NCBI GenBank assembly: GCA_013398055.1
Contig: VZRS01014874.1
Span: 1-64,000 of the forward strand
Direction: 5' to 3'
DNA: 64,000 bases
Origin: Ifrita kowaldi
Lineage: Eukaryota > Chordata > Aves > Passeriformes > Cinclosomatidae
Shown: positions 12,796 through 27,182 of the stretch, piece by piece
Numbering within the stretch: position 1 is the stretch's first letter
Layout: each line of letters opens with the position of its first letter
Program-made: the position numbers and the translations under genes
Notes under the pieces: model-generated
Seen by the model: the letters and a program-made list of their open reading frames with translations, nothing else
Told to the model about the DNA's origin: nothing
Database searches by the model: none

Positions 12796-15700
12796 AAGCC
12801 TGGGTGATCTGGTATTGGTTCAAAAAACCCACAGCGCAGAACATGAATGATTAGTTACTGGATTATAAGTAAAAATAAATTAGTTGGCATTCCATACTTG
12901 GATAGTTTGGGCCTTAAACGACCTTGAAAGGTAGAACTCGGGCGCCATTTCCACCTTGTTAACTTAGAGGCACATTCTGTGCAGCTGTATCATAGATAAG
13001 AAATAATAAACATCTGATTCCTAAGATAAACTCTGCATCTCCTGCGTTTCAATCCGAACTCTGAGTAAAAGAACTCACGGAACAGAAGCAAAGAAGAAAG
13101 AAGTGAAACAAGAAAATTTAATAGAGCCCCAGTTCGCCAGCACTTCAGTTGTAGCCATGAACCATTCTTTATTACACCCAAAGAGTACTTTCTCTGTATT
13201 CGCTCGTAGTTCATCAATATCCCATTTCCCCAGAATGCTTGTGAGCGTATTATACCAGAAAATGCCAAGAGATTTAAATTTCAGCAGAAATATGACATTT
13301 CTGTTTCTAACCTGTTTGAAATTACATTAGTCTTACAGTTTTATTCTTGAAAAATATGATCTTTTTATGCTTAGTTTCTACTAGTCTTGCTTGTTTTTCC
13401 AGTTTTCTCTTCCATCACTTTTTTTTGCCATTCCTTACCTAAATGGAAGTAAAGCTTCTGAGTCTTTCTGTGTTATTTGTTTTTTAAGCTTGGATTGCAT
13501 TTACCATTTTCCAGACTTTCCCATGCTTAGTGTATTTTGGACAATAACCTCTGAAATTACTTAAAGGCTAAAATATCTTAACACAAAGTTAATCAAGTCC
13601 TGCTAATCTCGACAATTCGCTTAGCCAGCCTGTTAATATATGTCAGACTGTGCCTCTTTGTTGGTGGTATTAGTAATGGCAGCCAGCTATTCACACTTGA
13701 CCTCCAGAGGGAAGATCAGTGAGAAAAAGGGATTAGTCTTTCCTTCAAATGCTTTGATAGATCTCTCTCTTCATTACTATCAAATCAACGCTTTCCTTAA
13801 TCTCTGCTTCCTAGTTCATCCTGCTTACACTAGTTCGTTCTGTAACTTGTGAGTCATGATACTGTTTGCTTTGCCTTTCAGCCCTTGCTGGTTTTTACCT
13901 TATTCTGGAGTTTGCCATCCACTTACGTGATGCAAGCAAGAAGCTCTGTGGTTTATTTCATCGAAACAATGAATTCTTCATTGAGCCCATGGTGGTTGTC
14001 TTTCCTGTTCATGTAGTTTGGGTTACTTGACACTTGTGCCTGTAGTATTTTTTTTTAATAGGAACTTTCACCGATTCACTTGGTTTCCTGTTTATCTCTT
14101 TGACTTGTCACCTCTGAGTTATTACCACTCTTAGACCTACTGTAACTTCTCATTCTGGTTTTTTTGTCCTGTTTCTGAAGGACTCTGGGTAGTTGAACAC
14201 ACGGTCACTCACCCATGTTGCCGTCCAGTTCCTTGCAGTTGGTTTTTGAAATCACTGGCATGTGTTTAAACTCATAAAAGTAAATGAAGACTTTAAGTAT
14301 GTATTGGTATAGAAAGAGTTTCCAAGTCTGCATGGGGTCATTGGTGCTGGTGCAAGCTAGTCAGTGGCCAGACTTTGAAGTGGTTGGTACAACACTAGTG
14401 GTTCACATGTTAATACTTGAGATTGTATGCTGTTGGATATAAAAGCATAATAAAAGTAAACCAGAATTTCTGGGGGCGCTTCTACTAGTTATTTAATCAT
14501 GAAGGTGTTACTGATGTCCACATGAACTGTTGTAGTCACCTTTGTTTTGATGTCCTTGGTCAAATATTGCTGCTTTTTATAGTTCCTCCAAGGGGAAATT
14601 CCTTTATGAAAGCAAAACAGGTAGATAATGTGCAGAAATGCATCACAAAACCTCTGTACTCTGGGGCTGATTTGACCTAAAAACCCAAGATTGTTTGAAT
14701 CCTTTGTGTGTTCCTTGGGATGCTGAAACTGTTGAATTTACGTAGCTTTTAGCAGACCTTATGGCTGCTTTCAGAGAAGCTTCCAGATATGCTTAGTTCT
14801 TGTGAATGTGTTAAAAATTAAGTTTGGATGGAGAATGAGCAGCTGCCTCTCTCTTACCTGCAGACTATCACCCAAAGGTATTGGCCTTAATTCAGAGAAA
14901 CAGTCCTCTTTGTCAGGAATAATGTAAATCAGTGCTTAATTCCCTCTGTGTGCTGTGGGAAGGTTGGAGGTATCTGGGAAGAATAGTGGTGAGTTCACTG
15001 GAGCATGAAGACAAGAGCTTGGATCTCTATCACCTCACTTGAATCACTCATGCAAGTTTTGATCACTGTGACAAAGAGCCTAGAGAAACTCTATCAACGT
15101 AAAGAAATATTTTGAACTTATGTGTATAAGCTTCCTTGGTTTCACAGATTTTTATATAACTTTTTTTCCTTTCACAATTACCTAGAATTCTGACACCAAG
15201 GAGAAATGAGGAAGAAGTGAGATGGGGTTGATATTAAGTAAAATTACTGACATAAAAACTCTTCTAGATAAAGTGGTACTGTTTTGTAAAACAGCAGGAT
15301 AATAACAATGGAAACCACACCTTGCACTCAGGAGAATTCAGCTGGAATTAGAAACAGCTCAGTGCTGGCTTGGAGCATTTTTTAGAGTAACTTGCTTTGC
15401 TGTTACATTCCGAAGTTGAAACAATGTGTGTTAATTCCGAGAGTTCATAATAACTTCCATCTGCATGTAAGCACAAATTGTTTCAATACCCATATTTTCT
15501 GTTTGTAAAATTGAATCCCTCACAAAGTTCACAGAGGAGCTTTTTGAGTTGGGTAACATTAACTAAGGCCATAAATTTCCAGTTAAGATTTCACTGGCAT
15601 AGAAATGTGGGATTTTTTTCAAAGAGAAATTAGTGATTTATGTCTAATAATACCTATCAAAAAAATTCACTGTCATTGTCAAAGGTGAAGTAAAATACAG

Positions 15701-16444
15701 TTGCTAAAAATGGGAGCGAATTGTGCAGCTCTCCAAAGCATTAGACAGTGGGAGAGCATTCAGCAAGTACTAGCCCCATAAGCTTTGCAGCTCCTAAGTT
15801 AGGGATGTGTATGAAGTATCTGAGGAAGCTGAGGCTTTACCAGGAGAAAGAAGTGAACTCTCGTTCTGGTATTCAAAGCGGAGGAATGGAGATTACACCA
15901 TGAAAACCTCTTGTTATGGTGGATGAATATTAGGAGAACCCTGAAGTGTGGTGGCGGTTTTTGTGGGTGATAAATGAACACAGAGAAGGGTCAAAATGGC
16001 ATCTCTCAGAGTTCTCTTTGTTCTGAAAATACAATGTGGATGGCACCCAATTCTACTGGAGCACAAACATGGACCTTGTGGAGCTGAGCTCTCACAAGTG
16101 TTTGAGCAGTGGTCTTGCTGCTCCAGGTTTTTTCGTCTCAGTTATTTAAATTTTTTTTTAACTTTGAAGTGGGGGATATTGAGAGTGCAGTGGCTTTGAG
16201 TTTTGAGTTGCAGGCCTGTAGAAAGAAAGCATCTTTATTGCTGCTTTACTGGCTGCTTTGCTGTCTCTTTCCTTTGTTCTCAGAGCCTTAATTGCTTTGG
16301 CCTGACTTCAGTGTTGGTTCTTCATTACATATGATGAGATGATCTTAATTTAGTGACCTACCTCCTTGAGGTGAGTGAGTCCCTAGTGAGCACACACAGT
16401 GTTACTGTGGGAGAATAACTGGTCCAAAATTATATACTCTGAAA

Positions 16445-16645
16445 GATGAGGGTGGTGGGGCCCTGGCGCAGGTTGCTCAGAGAAGCCGTGGCTGCCCCAT
16501 CCTTGGAGGTGTCCAAGGCCAGGTTGGATGGGGCTTGGATCAGCCTGATCCAGTGGGAGGTGTCCTTGCCCATGGCAGGGGATTGGAATGAGATGAGCTT
16601 GAAGGTCCCTTCCAACCCAAACTGTGATTCTATATTATATGATTT
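16445..16645 (+). repeat. CR1 3' end fragment
   Basis: About 200 bp of the CR1 3' terminal region in sense orientation (GAGGGTGGTGGGGCCCTGG to CCTTCCAACCCAAACTGTGATTCTA). It is truncated at its 5' side, as CR1 copies usually are. Confidence 0.9.
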
Positions 16646-17276
16646 CTGTCCTGTATTGGTCATTATGTCTAATGCATGCATATATGATGTGTAGCTATTG
16701 AAGAGGACATGTCCATCTTGTTCATCAAAGTTCCAATTTCTTTAGGTATTCAAGAGGTTGTCTCTTGCATTATACTTGATAGGTATTATTACTTGTCCAG
16801 TTCCAAAGTTGCTTGTAGAGGACATAATTTCAATAGAGCTGTAAAGCTGGTTTCTTTAGGTACCAGTAAGAAGGGAATTTACTGCAGCTATTTTTTTGCA
16901 CAGGGCAGTCAAGTTATTTACACTCTAAGTATCAAATGATTTGCTATTTCTGTCAGCCACTGAAGGACATCAAATTAATTTATCTCTTGTTCTTCTGGAT
17001 TTCTTATTCTAAGTCTTAGCTTTACCACAGGAACAGAGGGCAGCTGTATGACTATTGTGAGACCCCTTTTATTCTTTTGCTGTGCCCTTGATCACTATCT
17101 CCATCTGGCTTTATTGGATGTGGCCTCAGGAATGGTGGTTTTCTGTCCTTGTCTAAATTACTGGCTCTTGAAAAGTAGACTTGCAAAACCAGGTGTCAAA
17201 TAATTTGGACCATTTTACAACTCTTTGTTTTCCTACCGCCAACCCAATGAGTGAATCTGTCTAGTCTTACCTCAGT

Positions 17277-17580
17277 TCATAGAATCATACAACAGTGTGA
17301 GTTGGAAGGGAACTTGCAGACCATCTTGTTCATGGGCGGGAACACCTTCCCTAGACCAACACCTTCCCTATACCAACCCTAGACCAGGTTGCTCCAAGCC
17401 CTGTCCAACGTGGCCGTGAACATTTCCAGGGATGGGGCAGCTCCAGCTTCTCTGCGCAACCTGTGCCAGGGCCTCACCACTTTCTGAGTAAAGAATTTCT
17501 TTCTAGTATCTATTCTAAATCTTTCAGTGTACATCTGTTCCCCTTTTCCTATCCCTGTCTGCTTGTGTAAAAAGTTAGTA
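17277..17580 (-). repeat. CR1 fragment, antisense
   Basis: It starts with the reverse complement of the octamer tail (CATAGAATCATA) and continues through the CR1 3' region to the GTAAAAAGTTAG area. A small internal duplication, ACACCTTCCCTA repeated near 17343-17375, interrupts the usual text. Confidence 0.88.
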
Positions 17581-18187
17581 GCTGGTGCTTGTTAGCGGGG
17601 TCTCTGTATGTGGTGGCGGGCAGAGCATCACCTTCCAGGCATCACTTCCAGGTTTAGTGAAACCTGTGGAATTTTTTGCACTGCATGGGTCAAGGTTATT
17701 TTTTTCTTCTGTTCAGCCTGAATGCCGCGCTCGGGATCGTTTTGCAGGGAAGGCTTCTTTTCTAATCCTCATTTGTTTTGTCAGACCTCTATTGAGTTGT
17801 GCTAGACTGATAATCCTATTCACATTGGCATGATTTGCTCAGCCCTGACCAAAGAATAGTTCTGCTTTCATCTGACTGTCGTTAGCAACACATGAACTTT
17901 GCTATTTGACATGAAAAAAAAAAGTCACTCTCTTGTCAGCTCCCCCAAGGCTCTTTTTCTCATCAACAGAGTACAGATATAGAGAAGTAACTGGTGTCTA
18001 GCCCTCCTCTTGTGTGTCCATGGCCACTGTGTCCATGTGGTGGCAGGTGGCATTTACGTGCCTTGTGTAACCTGGTTGAGAAGCTGAGCAGCCAGTGCTG
18101 GTTTCCTGGGAATGCTGCATTGTGGGTGAGTTGCTTGTCTAATGCACAATGTAAGTAATATTCAGAGAAGCATAGAAGAAAAGCAAA

Positions 18188-18222
18188 GTAGTTGATATAG
18201 TTGATATATAGTTGATATATAT
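18188..18222. repeat. Short GTTGATAT tandem repeat
   Basis: Three to four degenerate copies of GTTGATATA in a row within the intron. Nothing else was recognised near it. Confidence 0.6.
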
Positions 18223-19224
18223 TTGGTGTAGTCAAAGTGCTGTCTTCCTCCATAGCTGCATGGAATAAAAGGTGAATGTTTATGTACTAGTGCCATATGT
18301 AAGAGACTGAACTGAAACTCAGCTGTTAAACGTGAAATGAGGCAAGAGGTTCAGTTTCTGGCTCTGTTAGACTATCAAACATGAGAGAAAATCAGCTCTG
18401 TAATAGAAACTGATGAACTTTTCCATGGGAAGTTGAACAGCAGAAATGTTAGGCCTAGAAGTTTGTTTTGGCAATAAACACTATGGAGCAGAAGTGTCTT
18501 CAAGAGTTCTGTGGGTAGTGGTGTATATGCAGTGGTTATGGCCCTTTGAGTGTAGGATACTGTGACTTGCACATTACATCTTTTATGAGGCCCCTAAACT
18601 AAGATCATAAAACATACAGTTTAGAAAGAATGCACTGTCTGAATCTGAGGCCAATTTAGCTATACAGGGAAAAGTGTTCTTGAAAGAGTACAGGTTGAAG
18701 CCAGAGTCTAGTCCTTGTCTTGTGAAGTGCCAAGCTTTCATTTAATGTTAAGAGGAAGAGACTGCACCTGAAAAGCCACGAAGTACCTTCTCCAGTGGTA
18801 TAGAGCCAAAAGCTCTTAGAAGAGGTTTCATTCCTGAGAGTTTCCTACAGTGACAGTGAGCTGATGCTTAGCCGGATCATTTAGAACTGGGGAATTTATT
18901 TATGTTTTTTGCAAACTTGTTGGAAAGGCTTTCTTATTTTCCTTTCCTATCGCCCATGCCAAGATAAAATATGTTGAAATGAGACTGGATTAGTTGTTAC
19001 TGAAGTCCCACTTTCATTCAGCTGAAAGCCTGCCTATACTTGTCCGTAGGCAAAGGCCAATATTGACTTGCTCTGTGAAGGAGCAGATCTTGGGTCTTCA
19101 ACCCACACAGATGCCGGCACCTGCAGCCTAAGCTCAGGCAGTGCTGGAGGCTCCTGCAGCTATGGTGGGATGACCAGCGTGGTTGGGTGACTGGAGGGAC
19201 GGAGCACTTCTCATATAGGACAGG

Positions 19225-19615
19225 CTGGGAGAGCTTGGATTTTTCAGCCTGGAGAAGAGATGGCTTTAGGAACACCTCAGAACCCCTTCCAGTGCCTAAA
19301 GGGGCTCCAAGACAGCTGGAGAGGGACTTTGGAGAAGAGCCTGGAGTGACATGACAAGGGGGAACGGCTTCCCACTGCCAGAGGGCAGGGTTAGATGGAA
19401 TATTGGGCCGAAATTCTTGGCTGTGAATGTTGAGGCCCTGGCACAGGTTGCTGAGAGAACCTGTGGCTGCCCCATCCCAGTGTTCAAGGGAAGGCTGGAC
19501 AGGTCTTGGAGCAATCTGGTCTAGTGGAAGGTATCTAGGCCTGTGGCAGGGGGGTTAGAACTGGATGCGCTTAAAAGTACTTTCTAACCCAAACTGTTCT
19601 GGGATTCTGTGAATA
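19225..19615 (+). repeat. CR1 3' fragment
   Basis: Sense CR1 from TTCAGCCTGGAGAAGAGATG through GGCAGGGTTAGATGGAATAT to the tail GGGATTCTGTGAAT. The encoded RT remnant has lost its frame. Confidence 0.9.
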
Positions 19616-20257
19616 GGAGAGGTGGCATCATCAGCTGTGCTTAGAGTCAGTCCTCCAAAATAATTTTGGGGGACCACCCTTGCAAGCATGTTCTGTGTGT
19701 TACATAACTGTTGTGCTGTGTGGCTGTCATTATCTCTGTGCATTAGCTCTTCAGTCCGCAAAGTTTCCTAAAACAATGAGTGTGTCTTTAAAATAGAACC
19801 AAAATTGAATAATCAAAAAATAAATGGATTCCTGATACAGTTAATCTGACATAAACACATCTGCCAACTTAAGTTCCTTTGTAGTGTATATACATTCTAT
19901 GTTATAAAATTGAAAGAGATAGGGAAGTGGGAGGTTTCTTATCAAGCCCTGGCACAATGTATCAGTGTAGGAAAAAGCTGTAGTGTATAATTTTTAACAA
20001 GTAGAGTGTGTGCACTGGAGGCAAAGCTGGACATTCAAATACATTCCACACCTGTGGAATTCCAGGCCCTGCTTTGTAAGCCTGTCTCTTCCTTTGGAGC
20101 CTTCTTTCTTTCTGCCATGTGGCCCATTTCTTAATGGATAAAAGAAATTATGGTAAAATGCATCTCATTTCTTGAAACTTCACTTGCTTTAATGCATAAA
20201 AATTCTTCTCGTCTGTTATTTGCAAGCAAGTGACAAGCTGTGACTTGTGGGGTTTAG

Positions 20258-20277
20258 ATTTTTTTTTTTTTTTTTTG
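20258..20277. repeat. Poly(T) run
   Basis: About 18 consecutive T in the UVRAG intron. No retrocopy is visible beside it. Confidence 0.8.
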
Positions 20278-23019
20278 AGCTTCTGTTATTTTCACTTCTT
20301 CCCCTGCATTCTTTGTTCTTCTGTTGTACAGTTTAATATGTATGTTTTGTCCTCCTTGCGTCAGGATTTGTCTCATACTTCTGTGCTTAAGATTTGGCAC
20401 ATCAGGGCACAAAACCTGTTTTGAAAGCTTTTGGTGTGTCAGCTACTTAATCATCCATAAATGCCTTTCAGGCTTTTTATATACGGTGGTTGAAGTTTAG
20501 AGCAAGTTGTTCTCCAACAAATGGAATAAAAGTGTCTGATATGTATTGGCTCATTCACTTTTTGATCAGTCCAGAATGTTTGGAAATCCAGAGCTTTGAA
20601 GCATTTTGTTTTTCAAGAGACTGGAAATACTGAAGGGGTTATTGCATCTCTCTTTGCTGGCCTTGTGTGTAATTCATGTAAATATTTGTGAAGTTAATAT
20701 TGTGTAATTAGAAAAAAAACAAGCTCTGGTTCAACTTAGCATGTATAAATTAATGTTTTCAGGAAGACCAGTGCTGAACCTGTGCTTGGTTTAATGCTCC
20801 CTGACCTCAGCTTTTAAGTTCAAAATATCATCCATCATATGAGAAACCATTTTCCATATTGGTGTGTCTTAGTGCCAGGTTCACTGAATGCCGGTGTTAC
20901 CCTGATACGAAGCAAGTTTTTCACAGGTTAAACTGTTGATTCTGTACTCCTCAAATGAGAGGGCTTCCCATTTGATTCACAATCTAATCTTTTTTCTAGA
21001 AGTCAGTCTCCTTTGTCCACTGACAGTAACATAATATATACCTGGAAAGCAGTTCAGCTGAAGTGCAAGATGTGGCTGGGAGCAGAGAGTCCCCAAATTC
21101 TTCTTCCATTTAAGCTCTGTGTCATGGGCTGAATCACTTGCTCTTTGAGTAAAGCTTTCTTGAAGCAAGAGCCTTTTCACCTGAGAGAGCCAGGTTCACA
21201 AACCTGGATGAATGAATGGCTAGAAGCTCAGTTTCACATTTTAAAACAAGGGCTTTCCCAACACAACATGAAAGAGCAAATAGCTGAAAGATTTTGTGTT
21301 TACAACATCTAATGGAACTTATTGTTTGCCCACTGAAATAATTCTGCAGGTTCCTTTCCTGCAACATCTTAAGGTACGAGGTACAGCTGGACTGATGTCA
21401 TATGGGAAAATTGCCTGGTTTTGGAGTGGACTTATTAAAATGTGAAAGTAACGAGTAAGTGGAGGAGGAGTGTGTAGCACTATAACCCTAGCCATATATT
21501 TTCTCTGATTTCCATCCAGGACAAGGTGGGAGAATTTTCTGTACGTACCTGTATTCCCTGAGAATATTGCCCTTCTGGTATTCATAGGTCGATATTTGGT
21601 TTGTATAGGTAAAAAGCAAACTTCAGGTATGCAGAATTGGGGCATAATTCTTGGGGACCTAAAAGCATACAGAAAATGTCACATTTAAGATGGAGGCACA
21701 GAATGTTACTTACCTTTCTCCTTCTGACTTTTGCACATCTGACCTCTTGTTCTGTGCCTGATGTAATGATTTCTAATACAAAAGCTCAGGATGAATGAGG
21801 TCATAGGAAACAAGTGTGCCTATGTCCTATAATCCAGTAAACATCAGTTTGCGATACTGAACCCTTTTAAGAAGTTCTGACCTTAACCTGGAAAGGTTAT
21901 GCTCTGTAGTTTCATCTTACCAAGCTATAAATGCAAGAAGACTGCAGTAAGCATGGTTTTTGTTATGGCTTCACTGGGGAGCGAGGGAAACTTTTTGGAG
22001 GCTGGTAACTGCTCTATCTTCTAAATTGCCTTTTTAAATGTTCTTTTATGAAACAGTCGTGGCATATGAGGCACACCTTTATGGGCATGGGGGCCCATAT
22101 ATGTTAAGCCCATAACTGCTGTGTTTTACAGGAATACTTTACTTACACAAGTAGCTGTTTCTCCCAGCCTTGTCTTTGACAATGGTTTCCCATATCCTTA
22201 CTGGGACACCAGACTGAAACCATGACGGCTAATGTTTGAGACCTCTCTGGAGATGTCTCAAACAGCAGTATTTACTCTCAAGGAGGGTTCATAAATATCA
22301 GTGAGAGAGTTCTTGAGGAAACACAGCTTTTGGCTTATCTAAATGTTTCGTTCTACAGAGTGTTCCACTTGTACTCAAACACATACTCCTACTTCCTTAT
22401 TTTCTTGAGATCTATCTCAAATAAACACTACTGCTGTGAAACCATAATCCAGTATTAAATATTGCTGCACTTTTAAAAATTAGACGGAAACTGCTTCCTA
22501 AATGTCTCGTGGAATAGTACAAGTTGCTGTGCATTTAGAATTGAGGCTACTACTGTCTTTGAATAAAGATCAGACTTCGGTGAAGTCGGATATTGGTGAA
22601 TGCAAGAGGAAGAAGCAGTTTAATATAATTCTAGGACAAGTCAAGGAAGGAAAAAGGGAATTAGGTCTGTTATCAGATGAGAATACAGTTTGCCTAATCA
22701 CTGCTGAATCACTCCTGTATGTAGATTTCATGTATGGATTTCCCCTGCCTTTCAGATGGAAGTGAATTAAAATTCTCCAGGCTGAGAGGAGAGGAAAGGA
22801 GAGAGGCTGTTCTTGGGGCAGGAAGAACCAGTGGTGAGAAAAAGTTTCCATCTCAGTTTGATGCAGTTTGTGAGAACTGAATCAGCCAGAGCTCTGTGAG
22901 GACGTTTTGCTCTAATGTAGAGATTAACGTTTCTGAACTGTACTGGTGACTGTCTTGGTTCAGGACTGCGTAGCATCTCCAGTGTTAGTTATCACTGTTA
23001 CAGGTCAAAGTGAGAGAGT

Positions 23020-23498
23020 GAGGGGCTCTCAGCATCAGAAGGATGTGGACCTGTTGGAGCGAGTCCAGTGGAGACCATGGAGATGCTCTGAGGGCTGAGG
23101 CCTCTGTGCTCTGGAGACAGTCTAGGAGAGCTGAGGGTGTTCAGCCTGGAGAAGGAAAGGCTCAAGGGGACCTTAAAGCCCCTTCCAGTGCCTAAAGGGG
23201 CTCCAAGAGAGCAGAAGAGGGACTGGAATGACAGGACAAGAGAGAATGTCTTCCCACTGCCAGAGGGCAGGGTTAGATGGAATATTAGGCAGAAATTCTT
23301 GGTTGTGAGGGTGCTGAGGCCTTGACACAGGTTGCCCACAGAAGCTGTGGTTGCCTCATCCCTGGAAGTGTTCAAGGCCAAGTAGGACAGGTCATGGAAC
23401 AATCTGGTCTAGTAGAAAGTGTCCCCCATGGCAGGGGGTTGGAACAAGATGATCTTTAAGGTCCTTTCCAACCCAAAGTATTGTAGGATTTTGTGATA
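23020..23498 (+). repeat. CR1 3' fragment
   Basis: Sense CR1 starting near CTCAGCATCAGAAGGATGTGG (RT end), through the GTGCCTAAAGGGGCTCCAAG section, to the worn tail TGTAGGATTTTGTGATA. An antisense frame of 134 codons across it (22998-23402) is an artefact. Confidence 0.92.
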
Positions 23499-24414
23499 AC
23501 AGAAGATTGTCTTCTTGATGTCAGCCTCTCCCTTGTAAATGTGGGACAAATCAGATTAGTTCAGACTAAGCGTGCTTTAAAAATAACTGATAGTAAGTAC
23601 CCTTTGAAGGTACAGCATAAAACGCGGTTGTTATCTCCTGTTACTGCTTTGATTGCTGTTTGTGTGCCTTATTTACTATTGCTAAATCAAAATTGTGGTG
23701 GGCGTCCTTTAAGATGGTTTTAGTGAAGGCTTTAGGCACACTGGGTCAGCTTGAGAACTTGAAAACATGCTCAATGGATTAATGAAGGACATGGGTCTTC
23801 AAGGATGTGGATGCAACTTGCCTTCTTGTTAGTTTAATACTCTTGAATGAGTTGCAAAATAAACATCTGCTTTTCAGGTGTAACTCAGGAAAGAGGGAGG
23901 CAGGCATATGAAGATAAGTCATAATTTCTGTTGAAATAGCTGTTGTATTTGAGCACTTCCTCTTGCTTGGACAAGGGCTGTCACTACTGTGGCAGTCCTC
24001 TATTTGCTCCTTCTGAAAGCAAGATCGAGGACTTTAGGACTTTAAGACTTGTTATAATCACAGTGCTTATTTTTCTTTTTTTAGTTCCTACTTCCCCAAG
24101 AAGCTTAAAAAAAGTTTTAAAACCCCTTTGGTTATGTTTACTTCCAAAATGTAATTGATGCTTACTGACAGTCTTTTTAAGTATGAAAAATGAAAATGAT
24201 TTTTAGATGCTTAGTTTGGAGGTACATTATCTAAAGATACACATACACATTACACTAATGTTGTAGCTTAAGGGTTTTTCAGTAAACCCACATAGGTGTT
24301 CAGAGCTAGAGCAACTAGCCAGATTCAGTAAAACAAAGGCAAGCAACACATGAAGAGTTCAAGGATCTAAAATTTTATAATTGCCCCCAAAAGGTATAAA
24401 CACACACAACTGTT

Positions 24415-24477
24415 TATATAGCAGCAGGCATTATTTCAGTGATCCCCCATGCTTGTGTATATAGCAACAGGCATTAT
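24415..24477 (+). repeat. Pair of 20-bp direct repeats
   Basis: TATATAGCAGCAGGCATTAT (24415-24434) recurs with one change at 24458-24477, with 23 bases between. This is probably a local duplication; no function can be inferred. Confidence 0.75.
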
Positions 24478-26617
24478 AACAACACTTCCTGTTTTCATTA
24501 TTGCAGTGCTTAGTCATCTGAATCCCTGCCAGTACTCCTTCATATTCTGAAAAGTCATCCAGGATCTTGTAAAACAATTAACTATGTAATTTTATTAAAA
24601 CTTTTTAAAACTTTATATTTCTGTCCCAGTGTTTGACATTATCTGAAAACCTTATGCAAATGCTTGGCTTGTGACCAGCTCTGCAAATTTGAAACAACGC
24701 TTTTGCTTCTATTTTTCTCTGTAGGTTTTCACATTTGTGGAGCAGATGTTCTTTCGAAATTCTTGATGCTGTCAAGAGAAATTCCTCATATAGCTGAAAA
24801 TAATTGAAAATTGCTTTTGACTGCCTTAATATTTCAAGATCTTTGCATAGTGTAATAGTGGGTTGGGTCCGCCTATTCTGTAGGTACAGGTGCTGCAACA
24901 ACATCAAGAACCAGTTGCCTGCAGTGGGGACTAAGGGAAGTCCAAAACACAGCAGATTTTGGCATAGACTTGAATATTACGCACAATATGTACTAAAGTG
25001 GCTGCTATTTTGAACTTTAATAACATTTTCTGGCTGTTAGCCTGCTTTCACATGGCTTAGAACAAGATGAATACGGCTGGGGAAACAATATGAGAAATGA
25101 TCAACAGATGAGTTTAGAATTGGAGTAATTCTGCACTCCCCACCAAAAAAAGATATTCGAGTCCAGGTACTCTGCAGTTTCTGGCTGGAAGTAAATGTAT
25201 ATGCTTGTATACTATTAGTCATTAAATACTGCTGCAGGAATTAGGACAGGAAATGGATGGTTGTTCTTTGCACATAAATGCAGGATATAATTATTTTTCT
25301 TAAGAGCAGCCCCAGAGTGGCAAACCCCCTAATTTTGGTCTTGGGTGCAATCTGCAATTACCCAGAAACAGAAAGATAACTAAATGGTTTCTTTTTAAGC
25401 CAACTTAATTGAAAAACTTTAGTAGTCCTATTACTTCCTATGGACCTTATAGGAAAGTAACTGAACCTTTGCAGGTTTGTATTTTAGTTAGTTAACAAAT
25501 GAGGTATCTGTACTGGTCGATTTGATGAATGAACATTTGACTGTGGAATTGTTACCTTTAGGAAGGCAGTAAGCTTTTCTGTTGTCTAACATGGTTTTAG
25601 GTCATGGTTTTTAAGTCTAACAGTCCTGTTGATGAAGTAAATCCTTGGAAGCTGCTTGGTTGGCAGTAGAGCAGAGATGCTCAGATTGGAGCTGGTTCAC
25701 TGCTGGGTACAGACACCTTCCAGTGTGAGTTCAGACTGTTGCAGAGAAGGAAATACAGGTAGAAACTGGAGCAGCTGAGTATTATTTTTTCTCATCCTAA
25801 AGAGTGTAAACTAATTATGCCCATTTTGTTACAATTTAACTTCAATTTGTTGTGTTTCACCTACAGCTAATACTGTGTTTTTGTTAATATTAGTCTTCTA
25901 TGGAAATTCAGTCTTTAAACACTTTCTTAGAAAGCAAATACAAGTTTTTTAAGAATATATCTACCTTTCACTCTGAGAACTACTGTTTTAAATGCAGCTT
26001 ATTTTAACATTTATGGGTTTTTGTGATGTTGGAATATATATTTATAATAGAAAATACCGACTAGTATGATTAGCTGGTCTTCTGTAGAGAAGTTGGCCTT
26101 AAAATAAATGTATTCTCCTATTTCTTCAGATTTTTCCATACAGGTAATTCCTTAAGTTCTTCTGCCTTGAACTGTTCATAAAATACGATGCATCTTGTCT
26201 CCTGTATCTTGTTTCTGTGGAGTAGATGTTGCTAGTAGCTAATATGAGAGCAGCACTTGGGAAAACAAAGCTGTGTATAGGAGCTAAATATTGGTGTGGA
26301 AATCAGAATTAATATTTTATTACTGGAACATCATTAATGATTTACTCAAAGTCCTGTGGAGAATACATGGTCTATGTGAACACAAATCTTGGATACATCT
26401 TCACTCTAATTAAAACAGGCATGTTTTCTTTGGATGGCTGGGTCTGTAATATCCTGAAGAAACAATCTAATCTTTAAAATCTTAAATAAAATGCTGCTTT
26501 TGCAAATTACTGCATTAGAAACTTAGTGTGGAGATGGGTGACTTTTAATAGCAACAATTGAAATTTGAACTGTTTCTTAGGAGAGTCAAGACAGCACACA
26601 GTTACCTCTGTCTGCTC

Positions 26618-26740
26618 TTGTTTTCCTGCCCTTTTAATTCTTATGAGCAAAGCAGCTTCTCCCTACATTTTTCTCTTTTTGAAATTGATTTTGATGTTAA
26701 AGGGTATTTGTGTGAATCCTACTGTAACAGGTCACAGGGG
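26618..26740 (-). repeat. Non-CR1 segment attached to a CR1 3' end (copy 1)
   Basis: 123 bp (TTGTTTTCCTGCCC to GGTCACAGGGG) lying directly beyond the 3' tail of the antisense CR1 at 26741. It recurs at 30481-30606 in the same position relative to another CR1. It could be a 3'-transduced flank or a small unrecognised repeat. Confidence 0.8.
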
Positions 26741-27182
26741 ATCATAGAATTGTTTGGACTGGAACAGACCTTAAAGATCATCCAGTTCCACCCTCCTGCC
26801 ATGGGCAGGAACACCTTCCTCTAGACCTGGTTGCTCTTAAGTTCCATCCAACCTGGTCTTGAACATTTCCCCAGCTTCTGTGGGCAGCCTGTGCCAGGGC
26901 CTCACCACAGTCACAGCCAAGAATTTCTTCCCAATATCCCATCTAACTCTGCCCTCTCGCAGTGGGAAGCCATTCCCCCTTGTCCTGTCACTCCAGGCCC
27001 TTGTCCAAAGTCCCTCTCCAGCTCTTGGATCCCCTTTAGGCACTGGAAGGGGCTTTAAGGTCTCCCTAAAGCCTTCTCTTCTCCAGGCTGAACATCCTCA
27101 GCTCTCCCAGCATGTCTACAGACCAGAGGGGCTCCAGCAGCCCTTGGTGCATCTCCATGGTGTCCTCTGGACTCAGTCCTTA
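26741..27182 (-). repeat. CR1 fragment, antisense
   Basis: It runs from ATCATAGAATTGTTTGGACT through the conserved CCTGCCATGGGCAGG and AACCTGGTCTTGAAC sections to CATGGTGTCCTCTGGACTC, about 440 bp. The 3' tail adjoins the shared 123-bp segment on its left. Confidence 0.92.
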